This document shows, piece by piece, positions 18,835 through 27,801 of a DNA stretch of 64,000 nt (the stretch's first letter is position 1; the number at the start of each line of letters is the position of its first letter). The DNA is from CAZPUS01 sp964589825. Lineage in GTDB: Bacteria; Fibrobacterota; Chitinivibrionia; Chitinivibrionales; WJKA01. The stretch is taken from positions 62,001 to 126,000 of the forward strand of contig CAZPUS010000002.1 of assembly GCA_964589825.1 (NCBI GenBank), in the 5' to 3' direction. The notes under the pieces are model-generated. The model was not told the DNA's origin, ran no database searches, and saw nothing but the letters and a program-made list of their open reading frames with translations. The position numbers were made by a program, and so were the translations under genes.

Positions 18835-20118
18835 ATGAAGTGCTTTGAAGAGCTCAAATGGCGCGGGCTGGTGGAAGATTTTATCCCGGGAAGCGATGAA
18901 CTTCTCGATTCCGAAAAAATAGCGGTTTATTCGGGTTTCGATCCCACCGCTCCATCCCTGCAGGTAGGCAATCTCATACCGTTGATGCTTCTTACCTTTC
19001 TGCAGAAACACGGTCATACGCCTGTGGTGTTGCTGGGGGGTGCTACTGCGCTGATAGGCGATCCTTCGGGTAAGACGGGAGAGCGGGAACTCTCTTCCAA
19101 AGAAGTTATCCGTCAGAATCTTGATAATTTCAGGAGACAGATGCATTCGTTTCTCGATTTTGCCCACCCGTCAGCCCCGGCGCAGATCGTGAATAATTAC
19201 GACTGGCTCAGTCAATTCGGTGCCATAGATTTTTTGCGTGAAGTGGGGAAAACGCTTACGGTCAATTACATGATCGCAAAGGAGTCTGTCAAACAGCGCA
19301 TGGAGCAGGGCCTCAGTTTTACCGAATTTTCGTATCAGTTGCTTCAGGGATATGATTTTTACCGGCTATATACCGAAAAAAACTGTGTGATGCAGGTGGG
19401 CGGTTCTGATCAATGGGGCAATATTACGTCGGGGTGCGAATTTATACGTCGTAAAGTGCAGGGGCAGGCATATGCGCTTACCGCTCCGCTGTTAACACGT
19501 GCTGACGGCTCCAAATTCGGGAAAACAGCGGGAGGTGAGACGGTATGGCTCGATCCCGGGATGACCTCGCCGTATACTTTTTATCAGTTCTGGATGAATT
19601 GTTCCGATGACGACGCACAACGGTTCATTAAAATCTTTTCTTTGCGGGAGCCGGAAGAGATCGCATCGTTGTGCCGGGAGCATGGGCAGCAACCCCATGC
19701 ACGTCTTTTGCAAAAGATGCTGGCAAAGGAGATGACGGTTCGCGTCCATTCCGAGCAGGAATATGACCAGGCGGTTGAGGCATCGAAGATACTGTTTGGA
19801 AAAGGAACCCGGGATACACTGTCGCATTTGTCAAAAGAAGCATTCGAGGAAATCTTTGAAGGGGTACCGCGATATACGGTTTCGAGAGACGTGCTGGAAA
19901 GTGGGAGTGCGGTGCTCGAGCTGGTAACGATGAAATGCGGTATATTCGAATCAAAGGGTGAGGTGAAGCGTCTGGTGCGATCCGGGGGATTGAGTATCAA
20001 TAAGGAGAAAGTGAACGATATCGGGGCCCAAATCGGTACCGACGCGCTTTTGAACGATACGTATATACTTGTGCAGAGCGGAAAAAAGAAGTATTATCTT
20101 ATTGTCGTGCAGGATTGA
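18835..20118 (+). CDS. tyrS: Tyrosyl-tRNA synthetase
   Basis: The 427-residue class I synthetase charges tRNA-Tyr. The catalytic core includes FDPTAPSLQVGN (35-46), GGATALIGDPSGKTGER (68-84), the tyrosine-binding QVGGSDQWGNI (187-197) and the KMSKS-equivalent KFGKT (227-231). A C-terminal S4 RNA-binding domain begins near residue 365 (VKRLVRSGGLSIN). AAGGA lies ten bases upstream of the ATG. Oddly, the first His of the HIGH signature is Gln43 (SLQVGN in place of SLHxGH/N). It is the only TyrRS in the window, so it is presumed functional. It converges on the beta-helix gene across a hairpin terminator. Confidence 0.97.
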   Translation: MKCFEELKWRGLVEDFIPGSDELLDSEKIAVYSGFDPTAPSLQVGNLIPLMLLTFLQKHGHTPVVLLGGATALIGDPSGKTGERELSSKEVIRQNLDNFRRQMHSFLDFAHPSAPAQIVNNYDWLSQFGAIDFLREVGKTLTVNYMIAKESVKQRMEQGLSFTEFSYQLLQGYDFYRLYTEKNCVMQVGGSDQWGNITSGCEFIRRKVQGQAYALTAPLLTRADGSKFGKTAGGETVWLDPGMTSPYTFYQFWMNCSDDDAQRFIKIFSLREPEEIASLCREHGQQPHARLLQKMLAKEMTVRVHSEQEYDQAVEASKILFGKGTRDTLSHLSKEAFEEIFEGVPRYTVSRDVLESGSAVLELVTMKCGIFESKGEVKRLVRSGGLSINKEKVNDIGAQIGTDALLNDTYILVQSGKKKYYLIVVQD

Positions 20119-20214
20119 TTGTGCAAAGGTTCGAATTGTCGTGTTCTCTGTCGTGTCCGGGAAAATGACAGATCCGTCTTTACTCACTTCCCCCGATTTT
20201 TACGCGTGTGTGCC

Positions 20215-20345
20215 ACACGCTTTGAGTCTATCTCGTTGCCTTTGTATCCAGTTGGCAGTATCCCGGGCATGTATGAACTCGCTTGGCTCAGATATGCACA
20301 CATGCATTTTCCGAAACACGGCACTATACCATGAAGGTTCATATA
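20215..20345. repeat. PIR-2 candidate dispersed repeat, copy A
   Basis: The core CGGGCATGTATGAAC, then a CATGCATTTTCCGAAACACG segment, matches the copies near 35265-35375 and 53970-54035. The boundaries are uncertain. It lies in the 405-base gap between tyrS and the beta-helix gene. Apart from this and the terminator, I see nothing in 20119-20523. Confidence 0.45.
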
Positions 20346-20450
20346 TCCGGCGTGAGGGCATGCATGTGTATATTTGCAAGTACAGTTTGCTGTTTTATTT
20401 TTAAGGCACAACGTAGAACTGATGTAATCTGAGACCGTACGCGAAGGGGA

Positions 20451-20491
20451 AAAAAGCCACGTTCCTTAAAAGGCTCGTGGCCTGTTTTTTT
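20451..20491. terminator. Bidirectional intrinsic terminator
   Basis: Stem GCCACG (20456-20461) pairs with CGTGGC (20476-20481). The stem is flanked by an A tract on the left and T7-8 on the right (20484-20491). It lies between the converging tyrS and beta-helix genes and can serve both. Confidence 0.75.
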
Positions 20492-20523
20492 CACAAAGAA
20501 ACGCAATATGTCGAATCAGGGGA

Positions 20524-23342
20524 TCAGTCTTCGTGCAGATACGGGCCGGTTCCGTTGTTGGAAAAGGTGATCGATGCGTAATCGATGTTGGTATTGCCGG
20601 TACCATACGAATATATACCGTATATCATGCAGTTTTTGATAGTAGAGTGCGATATATTTACCAGGCATTCATCGCTGTTGATTCCTGTGGTTGCGGAATC
20701 GATGACGCAGTATGAAACCGAACAGTTTGCATTTGCATTATCGGTAAAACGTAATCCGTAAAGACTGTAATTGTAACTGTCCGCTTCTCCGTGTCCCCAG
20801 AAAACGCCGTTTTCATAAGTAGAAAACCATATGCTGTCGGTTACGGTGCCATTTGCAATAAGGGTGCCGTGGTTTACGGCAAGGTACGCGTCATCCTGAA
20901 ATTCGAATCTGGTGCCGGGATGTATTGTTATTTCGACGCCGTTGGTGTTGTCGATAGTTGCTTCTTCGGTAAATACATAGGGCACAACAAGCCTTTTCCA
21001 CGAGCCTGACTCAGTAACTTCGTCCCCTTCTACCGCAACCGCATCTATCGCATTGCCGGTGAAAGATGAAGTACCGGAGAGGCGTGAAAGGTACGTTGCC
21101 TTGATATACAGGGGGAAGAATGTACTGGTTTTCCCATTGGAAACAAAGGCATTGTGTATAAAAGCGGTCGAGTCTTTTGGCCCGCAGTCGTCGAAATATA
21201 TGCCTGCATATGCGCAATTTGTAAACGTGCAGTGTGATATCGTTATGCCGTCCTTTTCAAAAAGGATACCGGTAGTCGCAGAGTCGAATGTACAGTACGA
21301 GAGCGATGAGTTGGTGTTGGCATTGTCGGTGAACCGAAGCCCGTAACGGCTGTACCAGTACGAGTCATCCTGTCCCTGGCCCCAGTATTTACCGTGTTCG
21401 AAATTCGAAAACGTAATGCTGTCGGTTGCTGTGCCCTGTGCAACGAGCGTTCCGTGATCAATGCTCAGGGTCACATCTTCAAGCAGTCTTATAGCCGTCC
21501 CGGGTTCAATTGTGATTTGTATGCCATTGGTATTATTTATCGTTGCATCATGATTAAACACATAGGGAACGGGCAGTTTTTTCCATGTACCCGATTCCGT
21601 TACCTGCTCTCCGGTAACCGCGACCGCATCTATCGTATTGTTGGTGAAAACAGCGGTGCCGGAGAGTCGTGCAAGATAGGTCGCATCGATATACAAGGGG
21701 AAAAAACGTGCGGTTTTTCCGTTGGAAACAAAGGCATTGTGTATAAAAGCGGTCGAGTCTTTTGGCCCGCAGTCGTCGAAATATATGCCTGCATATGCGC
21801 AATTTGTAAAGGTGCAATGCGATATTGATATGCCGTCTTTTTCCATATAAATACCGGTAGTGGCAGAATCAAAAACGCAGTACGAGAGCGATGAGTTGGT
21901 GTTGGCATTGTCGGTGAACCGAAGCCCGTATCGGCTGTACCAGTACGAATCATCCTTTCCCTGCCCCCAGTATTTGCCGTGTTCAAAGCTTGAAAAAACG
22001 ATACTGTCGTCTGCACTCCCTTCGGCAATAAACGTTGCATTATCGACTGTGATCGTAACATCTTCATTAAATTCGAATGCAGTTCCCGGATGTACGGTAA
22101 TTGTAACACCGCTTGCATTATCGATGGAGACGTCATTCTGGAATACATAGGGAACCGCCAGCTTTTTCCATGAACCAGACGTGGTGACGTCGTCTCCGGT
22201 AACGGCGACCGCATCCACGGTGTTATCGGTGAACGTCGCGCTTCCCGAAAGCCGGGAGAGGTAGGTGGCGTCGAGATATAGCGGGAAAAAACGTGCGGTT
22301 TTTCCATTCGATATGAATTGGTTGTTCATAAACGAAGAAGAGTCTTTTGGCCCGCAGTCGTCGAAATAGATGCCTGCATATGCGCAATTTGTAAACGTGC
22401 AGTTGGTTATCGCGATTGCATCTTNNNNNNNNNNNNNNNNNNNNNNNNNNNNNNNNNNNNNNNNNNNNNNNNNNNNNNNNNNNNNNNNNNNNNNNNNNNN
22501 NNNNNNNNNNNNNNNNNNNNNNNNATGCCTGCATATGCGCAATTTGTAAACGTGCAGTTGGTTATCGCGATTGCATCTTTTTCAACAAGAATCCCGGTGG
22601 TGGCTGAATCGAAAACGCAATATGAGAGAGATGAATTTGCATTTGCATTAGCGCTGAGACGCAACGCATACCGGCTGTACCAGTAGGAGTCGTCCTGCCC
22701 CTGTCCCCAGTATTTCCCCGAAGAATAGTTGGTAAACAAAATGTTAGCGGTATCTTTACCCTGTGCCGTTATTGTTCCCTGATCGACCACAATGGTACTT
22801 GCCTCATCAAGAAGAATATGGGCACCTTCTCTGATAATGAGTTCTCCGTTTACAGTAAGTCGTTCGAGTATTTCAATCCTGGTGTGGGGACCAAAGGTGA
22901 CATTGCAACCGGAGGGGATGGTAAGGTTGCCCGATATCGTATAGGTGACCGACGTACAGTCGTACACTGCGGGACAGGACGAAGCGGTGATACCGATGGT
23001 ATTATCAACCACGACCACGACCCTTGTCGCAGTGGTGGTGTTGCCGTCACTGTCGGTCACTTTGTAAACAATGGAATACGTGCCGGTTTGTGTGGTATCT
23101 ATATTATCGGTTACCTGAATAGCACTGCTCAGATCGCCATCCTGTGCATCGGTTGCTGTCGCTCCCGAGTCGATGTAGGTATGGTATATGCCGAGGGTGT
23201 CCGTTTCAGGCCCGATAATGGTTATGACCGGTGCGTCGCCGTCATCGCCGGGCGAAAAAAGGTCACACGCGATTAATGTGATTGCTGCCGCACCGCACAT
23301 GAAAAGCAGTGATCGCATAAGAGAATAAGATTGATTTGTCAT
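20524..23342 (-). CDS. Beta-helix lipoprotein with Ig-like DUF5011 domain, interrupted by an assembly gap
   Basis: The N-terminus is a lipoprotein signal with lipobox LIAC, Cys26. Residues about 34-115 form an Ig-like DUF5011/HYR-type domain (DSGATATDAQDGDLS, then GTYSIVYKVTDSDGNT). The remainder is a right-handed parallel beta-helix built from near-identical 195-residue repeats with FTNCAYAGIYFDD and YWGQGQDDSYWYSRYGLRF blocks. It ends with a diverged half-repeat (GTGPYLHED). A 100-N gap splits it into two frames. The two flanks share the same 55 bases, and removing gap plus one copy (155 bases) joins the frames into 887 residues. A GGGGG ribosome site precedes 23342. It is probably anchored in the outer membrane facing outwards. 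Ligand binding or polysaccharide association is inference. Confidence 0.85.
20666..22424 (-). repeat. Exact-period 585-bp tandem coding repeats
   Basis: The AGTCTTTTGGCCCGCAGTCG block recurs at 21171, 21756 and 22341, spaced exactly 585 bases (195 codons). Units at 21139 and 21724 are identical over about 85 bases. High DNA identity implies recent duplication or homogenisation and explains why the assembly broke here. Unit boundaries are approximate. Confidence 0.85.
22425..22524. other. Assembly gap (100 N), probably an unmerged contig overlap
   Basis: The 55 bases before the gap (22370-22424) are identical to the 55 bases after it (22525-22579). A run of exactly 100 N is a conventional placeholder. 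Whole 585-bp repeats could also be missing here. Confidence 0.9.
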
Positions 23343-23430
23343 ATAGACCCCCTTTACTTAAAAAGTAGTAGATATGGTTATCATGTCGGCCTGCGTCGCA
23401 GCGCGACAAGTTATCATTCCCGCGCAGCCG

Positions 23431-23458
23431 TTACTCTTCATTATTATGTGAAGAGTAA
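23431..23458. promoter_or_regulatory. Perfect 10-bp inverted repeat upstream of the beta-helix gene
   Basis: TTACTCTTCA and TGAAGAGTAA are separated by eight bases. It lies about 90 bases upstream of the lipoprotein start and downstream of the AraC gene on the same strand. No T tract follows, so an operator or RNA hairpin is more likely than a terminator. The rest of 23343-23629 shows nothing I can name. Confidence 0.4.
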
Positions 23459-23629
23459 GTAGGAAAGCCTCTCTATTTTTTTGCGCAATGTGCAGCAGCG
23501 CCTTATTTGCATTCATGCCTGTGCAGTTATGCCGGTGTAAAAAATATACCAAAAAAAAATATGAGGATATAGTAAAAAAGGGACAAATGCGGATTTATGA
23601 CGATGCGATATTTCCCGTAAAAAAACGGA

Positions 23630-24496
23630 TCATCCAGAATGTAATGAAGAGGGGGCGACCAGAAAACGTTCAAAGGAATGGGTATCGTCTTTGATATGAC
23701 ATAGATATGCGCCCGGTGACATCCCGCAGAAGCGTTTAAATTCTTTTATAAAATGCGTCTGGTCGTAAAAGCCGAAATCAAGGGCGATCCGGCACCATTG
23801 CTGCATGGAAAAATCGCTGTGCTTGAGCTGTCGCAGGATATGCTGCATACGGATAAGCCTGATATATGCCTTTGGAGAAAGGCCGACCACTTTCAAAAAA
23901 ATTCTTCGGAAATTGCGTATACTCATCGAAGCGTTGCGGGCCAGTATCCCCACGCTTATTATTCCTTTGGTGGAGACAATGTCCTTTACTGCCCTGTTGA
24001 TCAGTGCACCTGTCCCATCTTGAGAATAACGGCAATGTACGGATAGCAGATCTTCAAAACACGCGATACAGCTCTGAGGGTTATGTACTGTTTTCGGCGT
24101 GTGAAAGATGGAGTGTGTCTGTTGTGCCAAAGAGGGAATAAATGCGTCGAGTGGTGCGGCATTATTTACGAGGCAATCGATATGTATGCCGAATAAATTG
24201 TAGAGCCCCACAGGTGTGAATAGTACGCTTACGTGGTGAAAGCGCCCGGCAGGCACCATTGTATAGTATCTCTGCTGCTGTCCGACGATTAAATTTCCGT
24301 GTTGTCGTATGCCGTCGGGATAGGTTTCGTTATACACATAAAATTCATCAGCGCCATTGAAGACCAGTGCCGGGCAGCCGGTTGGTACGCAGCGGATACC
24401 GTCGCATGGTATTTCGTCTTCGTCAATCGAATAATAGGCATAGCATTCGATATTGGCACGATGAGGTGGCGACGGAGAATAATAACGGGAAATCAT
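23630..24496 (-). CDS. AraC-family transcriptional regulator
   Basis: The 288-residue protein has a cupin-like N-terminal domain of the DUF6597 type (residues about 1-150; ALVFNGADEFYVY, then VPAGRFHHVSVLF). Its C-terminal AraC DNA-binding domain holds two helix-turn-helix units (about 190-275; GILARNASMSIRNFRRIF, then ALDFGFYDQTHFIKEFKRFC). The second motif FYDQTHFIKEFKR is close to the family consensus. It lies upstream of the beta-helix lipoprotein on the same strand, 287 bases away, so it may regulate that gene or itself. The effector is unknown. No strong ribosome site is seen at 24496. Confidence 0.88.
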   Translation of the reverse strand: MISRYYSPSPPHRANIECYAYYSIDEDEIPCDGIRCVPTGCPALVFNGADEFYVYNETYPDGIRQHGNLIVGQQQRYYTMVPAGRFHHVSVLFTPVGLYNLFGIHIDCLVNNAAPLDAFIPSLAQQTHSIFHTPKTVHNPQSCIACFEDLLSVHCRYSQDGTGALINRAVKDIVSTKGIISVGILARNASMSIRNFRRIFLKVVGLSPKAYIRLIRMQHILRQLKHSDFSMQQWCRIALDFGFYDQTHFIKEFKRFCGMSPGAYLCHIKDDTHSFERFLVAPSSLHSG

Positions 24497-24603
24497 GATA
24501 TCGTTTTGTTCATTGTCCGGTGCATGAACGCCTGTCAGGGTAAATGATAACCGTTATCCCAATGCGTAGAAACACACCCGGAAGCCTTTTCGGGTTTGTT
24601 TTC

Positions 24604-24663
24604 ACCTAAAGAGCAGTTGTTTTGATGACAGCAGATTTTGCGAAAAAACCGCTCAATTCAGGT
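24604..24663 (-). repeat. PIR-1 short derivative
   Basis: About 60 bases: ACCTAAAGAGCAGTTGTTTT and GATGACAGC match the reverse complement of the PIR-1 right arm. The far end is AAACCGCTCAATTCAGGTT. The inner hairpin is absent. It lies in the 600-base region 24497-25095, which also holds the terminator at 24790 and an inverted repeat at 25069. Confidence 0.65.
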
Positions 24664-24789
24664 TATATGCACAGAAGGTGAGAGCCTACTATGCGGGTGA
24701 CCAGCATATCTGAATAGAACACTTCCGGGTACGAATTACGCGGAAGTAATCATTGCTGCGGTACAGGTGTACATAAAAACTAAAAAAAA

Positions 24790-24845
24790 GGTGACCCGCG
24801 TTCTTTGCGCATTCCGTAGCACCGGGGCTCACCGCATCTTTTTTT
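24790..24845. terminator. Possible bidirectional terminator
   Basis: GGTGACCCG (24790-24798) pairs imperfectly with CGGGGCTCACC (24823-24833). There is an A8 tract before and a T7 tract after. It could end minus-strand transcripts coming from the 25255-25575 gene. The loop is long (24 bases), so confidence is moderate. Confidence 0.45.
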
Positions 24846-25068
24846 ATCGGAATCGACCGATTCAACGAAGGTTAAAGATAAAATAGAATACCTCGTCCGA
24901 AAAAAACAAGTACAGTGCAGAAGGAATATCGACTACATGCTGGTATCGTATGTCTCCATAATTTTTTTTGTCGTCGTAAGCGATCTGATCCATTGGAATG
25001 TCGCAATGATTGATTGTCGGTATCCGAGACAGTAAAGATCGTGCGCAGAAGCTCTGCAATAAACTAAG

Positions 25069-25082
25069 TTAGCGCAAGCTAA
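25069..25082. promoter_or_regulatory. Short inverted repeat before the ArsR remnant
   Basis: TTAGC-GCAA-GCTAA lies 13 bases upstream of the ATG at 25096. It may be the remains of an ArsR-type operator. The short arms make this tentative. Confidence 0.3.
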
Positions 25083-25095
25083 AATAAAAAAACGT

Positions 25096-25270
25096 ATGGA
25101 AGAATTGAACATACCATTTTTCAAAGCCCTTGCCGTAGAGCCGCGAGCAAGGATTGTATCCCTTCTCTGCTGCAGATGTCTCTGTGCCGGCGCGCTTGCG
25201 CGCATGCTCGATATGACGCCGGGGGCGATGACGCCGGGGGCGGTATCGCAGCGATTATCGGTTCTTCTGC
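25096..25270 (+). pseudogene. ArsR-family regulator, truncated remnant
   Basis: The first 57 residues match the ArsR winged-helix start: FFKALAVEPRARIVSLL, then LCAGALARMLDMTPGA, then VSQRLSVL. Homology stops at this point, exactly where the converging small gene (stop at 25255) begins. A 15-base duplication (25213-25227 and 25228-25242) repeats MTPGA within the recognition helix region. The wing, dimer helix and any metal site are missing. The frame stays open to 25542 but reads as antisense of the neighbouring gene. There is no ribosome site. It is probably a dead gene. Confidence 0.6.
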
Positions 25271-25575
25271 TTCTGATGCTCGTATTTGAGTATCGGATCG
25301 CATTTACCCGGGTATTTTTCGGTCACCTTTTCTTTGCATCCTTCAGGGCCGAGTTTGTCACATTTTTTGCACACCTGCTTATACCATTCATCCGTGATTC
25401 CGGCCGGTTTTTTCCCGGCACCTCCCTGGCCGAGAGTGTCGAGCTTTTTCATTATGCCCTGCACGACTTGAGCAATCTGCTGTGTCTGCTGTTGCGACAT
25501 TTGCTGTCCGGCAAGCTGAATATAGACCTGCAGCGCTTCTGAAATAAGCCCTTTTTCTTCTTTTGATAACGACAT
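25255..25575 (-). CDS. Small hypothetical protein with four-Cys C-terminal motif (106 aa)
   Basis: The start at 25575 is well supported by GGGAGGA seven bases upstream. Residues 1-55 are helical and Gln-rich (QQMSQQQTQQIAQVV). The C-terminal half carries CKKCDKLGPEGC and a fourth Cys in YPGKCDP, a spacing compatible with a metal ribbon or disulfides. I do not recognise the family. It has no signal peptide. It converges with and slightly overlaps the ArsR remnant, and reads away from the surface-protein gene that lies beyond the 25775 gap. Confidence 0.7.
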   Translation of the reverse strand: MSLSKEEKGLISEALQVYIQLAGQQMSQQQTQQIAQVVQGIMKKLDTLGQGGAGKKPAGITDEWYKQVCKKCDKLGPEGCKEKVTEKYPGKCDPILKYEHQKQKNR

Positions 25576-25774
25576 AAAAAGTCCTCCCGTGTCGCTGGGT
25601 GAATACGCGGTGCGATAGTTACCTGCATGAAAAATACCATCCGGAACACACGTGTTTCCACCGGAATTATGCGATTGCTGTAAGCATCGCTGCGGTGAAC
25701 CCCATTTCAACAATAATCTGGAGGAAATCGCGGTGGGGTCAATACACAACACACTGCAAAAAAGATCATAACAG

Positions 25775-25874
25775 NNNNNNNNNNNNNNNNNNNNNNNNNN
25801 NNNNNNNNNNNNNNNNNNNNNNNNNNNNNNNNNNNNNNNNNNNNNNNNNNNNNNNNNNNNNNNNNNNNNNNNNN
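25775..25874. other. Assembly gap (100 N)
   Basis: A run of 100 N lies between the small Cys protein gene and the surface-protein gene. The flanks share no sequence, unlike the first gap. The true length is unknown, and the promoter and possibly the start codon of the next gene are hidden here. Confidence 0.95.
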
Positions 25875-25875
25875 C

Positions 25876-27609
25876 TTTATTATGTGGATGCTGGCGTTTT
25901 GCAGTATGGCCACGGCGGCTACGGTAAGCGGAGCGGTGACCGATGCGAATAGTGGAGATTCCATTGCCGGAGCAAGTGTGTCATTGATCCGTTTTACTAT
26001 TGGGCAACAGGGAACTGTCGATACAGTACAGGATACGGTGACGGATCCGGATGGGGTATATTCGTTTGAAGGAGTGGAAAACGGATGGTATTCACTACGG
26101 GCACAGAAAAACGGATATGTGAATAACAACCAGACCGTGCAGGTGGAGGACAATCAGGATACACGTGCAGATATCGCCCTGGAACCCGTCACAGGAGAGA
26201 ACAGTGGTTTTGTAGAAGGAGCGGTTTCTGATGCGGACAATGGTGAGCGTATCGACAGCGCAATGGTACTGCTGGGCCGAAGTGACTTTTCTGGCGGGAT
26301 AACCCTTCTCGACACCACATACAGCAATCTTGAAGGGGTATATTTTTTCGATAGCGTCCCGGCGGCGAACAGGTATCATGTCGGCGTGCGCAAAAAAGGA
26401 TTTGAAGAGGATACGTCGGCAAGATTCAGTGTTGCGGCAGGTGAGACCACCACGGTAAATCTCGGGCTGACTCCACTGCAGCCGGCAAATGCAGTGATTA
26501 TGGGAACGATAACCGATTCGGCACATCAGCAAGGACTTGAGAATGCCTCGGTAATACTGCGTCAGCGTGCCGGCGGGGGGAGTAATTCATGGGATTACCT
26601 CGACACCGTGACTTCGGCGGCAGACGGTGATTATCGTTTCGATTCTCTGTATGCAAATAGCAACGAAGCTGGTGCATATTCGGTCATGGCCTCTGTTGCA
26701 GAATATTATCCGGGCGATAGCAGCGGTATAAGAGTTGCGGAAAATGATACCGCTGTTGTCGATATTGTACTATCGGAGTATTCAAAAGGTAATCTCTATG
26801 TGTTTGTAGGCACAGAGAACAACCAGGACCCGCTTCAGAATTCTTCTGTAACCGCTGAAATGAGCGGTACGTTGGATACCTCGTACTCCGGGATTACAAA
26901 CGGCTCCGGCTGGGTTGCATTTTCCCGTGTGATCGCGGGATCGTATTCGGTCACGGCGGCGCATGCCGGCTATTCGCCCGAAACCGTAACCAGAGCGGTG
27001 GAAAAGAATGAAAATGACACTGCGTATATTCTTCTTGCCGAGTCACAAGAGAAGCAGAAAGTACTGTCCGGTATTGTCCGGGATGCTGGTGGAAATGCGG
27101 TACAGGGGGCTGCACTGGCACTCAAAGTACATACCACGGACTATTCGCTCACCCTGTATGATACGTCGAACGCCACAGGGGATTATTCGATTGACGGTAT
27201 TCCCGGTACATGTGCCAGCGGTTCTCTTTCGGTCGAGGCCGAACAATACAAACCGTATGCAAAAGAAGTCGACCTCCCCTCGGATACCACCTATTACAAT
27301 GTTACCCTCCAGGCGCCGGTGATGGTGCGAAAAAACGATCAGCAGCCCGGCGGGGATTCTCGCATACGGGTTTCCGGACAGGCGCGTGGACAGCTTTTTA
27401 TTACAGGGTTGCATCCGGGCCGTTTCAGCAGCATACAGCTCTATACCGCGCAGGGGCGGCTCGTAGTGGATGCCGCGATAGACAGGCAGCAGTCAGGGCT
27501 TGTTGTTTCAATCCCGCAGCGGGTAAAGAATCGCGGTATTCTTTACATGCAGCTTCGTTCGGAACAAGGTAACGCTGCGCATACGGCGGTGCTGAGCCCC
27601 GTACAATAA
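25876..27609 (+). CDS. Carboxypeptidase-regulatory-like repeat surface protein (5' end in gap)
   Basis: The frame is open out of the gap. The first ATG is 25882, and the sequence there (MWMLAFCSMATAATVSG) is the latter part of a signal peptide. About five repeats of the CarboxypepD_reg/Ig-like type follow (VSGAVTDANSGDSIAGASVS; VEGAVSDADNGERIDSAMV; IMGTITDSAHQQGLENASV; LSGIVRDAGGNAVQGAAL), each about 95-100 residues. The last 80 residues (ITGLHPGRFSSIQLYTAQGR, then GILYMQLRSEQGN) resemble the beta-sandwich C-terminal sorting domains of type IX secretion cargo. It is likely a secreted or surface protein. No catalytic motif is visible. A strong hairpin terminator follows at 27639. Confidence 0.85.
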   Translation, partial: FIMWMLAFCSMATAATVSGAVTDANSGDSIAGASVSLIRFTIGQQGTVDTVQDTVTDPDGVYSFEGVENGWYSLRAQKNGYVNNNQTVQVEDNQDTRADIALEPVTGENSGFVEGAVSDADNGERIDSAMVLLGRSDFSGGITLLDTTYSNLEGVYFFDSVPAANRYHVGVRKKGFEEDTSARFSVAAGETTTVNLGLTPLQPANAVIMGTITDSAHQQGLENASVILRQRAGGGSNSWDYLDTVTSAADGDYRFDSLYANSNEAGAYSVMASVAEYYPGDSSGIRVAENDTAVVDIVLSEYSKGNLYVFVGTENNQDPLQNSSVTAEMSGTLDTSYSGITNGSGWVAFSRVIAGSYSVTAAHAGYSPETVTRAVEKNENDTAYILLAESQEKQKVLSGIVRDAGGNAVQGAALALKVHTTDYSLTLYDTSNATGDYSIDGIPGTCASGSLSVEAEQYKPYAKEVDLPSDTTYYNVTLQAPVMVRKNDQQPGGDSRIRVSGQARGQLFITGLHPGRFSSIQLYTAQGRLVVDAAIDRQQSGLVVSIPQRVKNRGILYMQLRSEQGNAAHTAVLSPVQ

Positions 27610-27638
27610 TCTGTACCCACATACGAAGTTATAAAACC

Positions 27639-27677
27639 AAGTGCCGCGTCCCTGAAGGGGATGACGGCACTTTTTTT
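27639..27677 (+). terminator. Intrinsic terminator
   Basis: AAGTGCCG (27639-27646) pairs with CGGCACTT (27665-27672), with a further inner TCCC/GGGGA pairing and a T7 run. It lies 30 bases after the stop of the surface-protein gene. Confidence 0.85.
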
Positions 27678-27801
27678 ATATATACCGCAGAGGCAGTTTA
27701 TGGCGTCGGTACTACAGCCATCTGTTCGTCTTTACCGGTAAAAGCGTTATTGTTACAATGCCGGGTAGTAGCAAACCAAAGGCTGCGCATACTATTTTTA
27801 T

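Noticed and set aside
20128..20145. GGTTCGAATTG resembling a tRNA T-loop after tyrS
   Set aside because: The flanking bases do not pair as a T stem, and no D arm, anticodon arm or acceptor stem can be drawn.
20524..22424. Possible CRISPR-like periodic repeat
   Set aside because: The period is 585 bases, in frame, and encodes beta-helix repeats; there are no short repeats with unique spacers.
22407..22542. Apparent frameshift of the beta-helix gene
   Set aside because: The frame change equals the 100-N gap plus a duplicated 55-bp contig end (155 bases), so it is an assembly effect.
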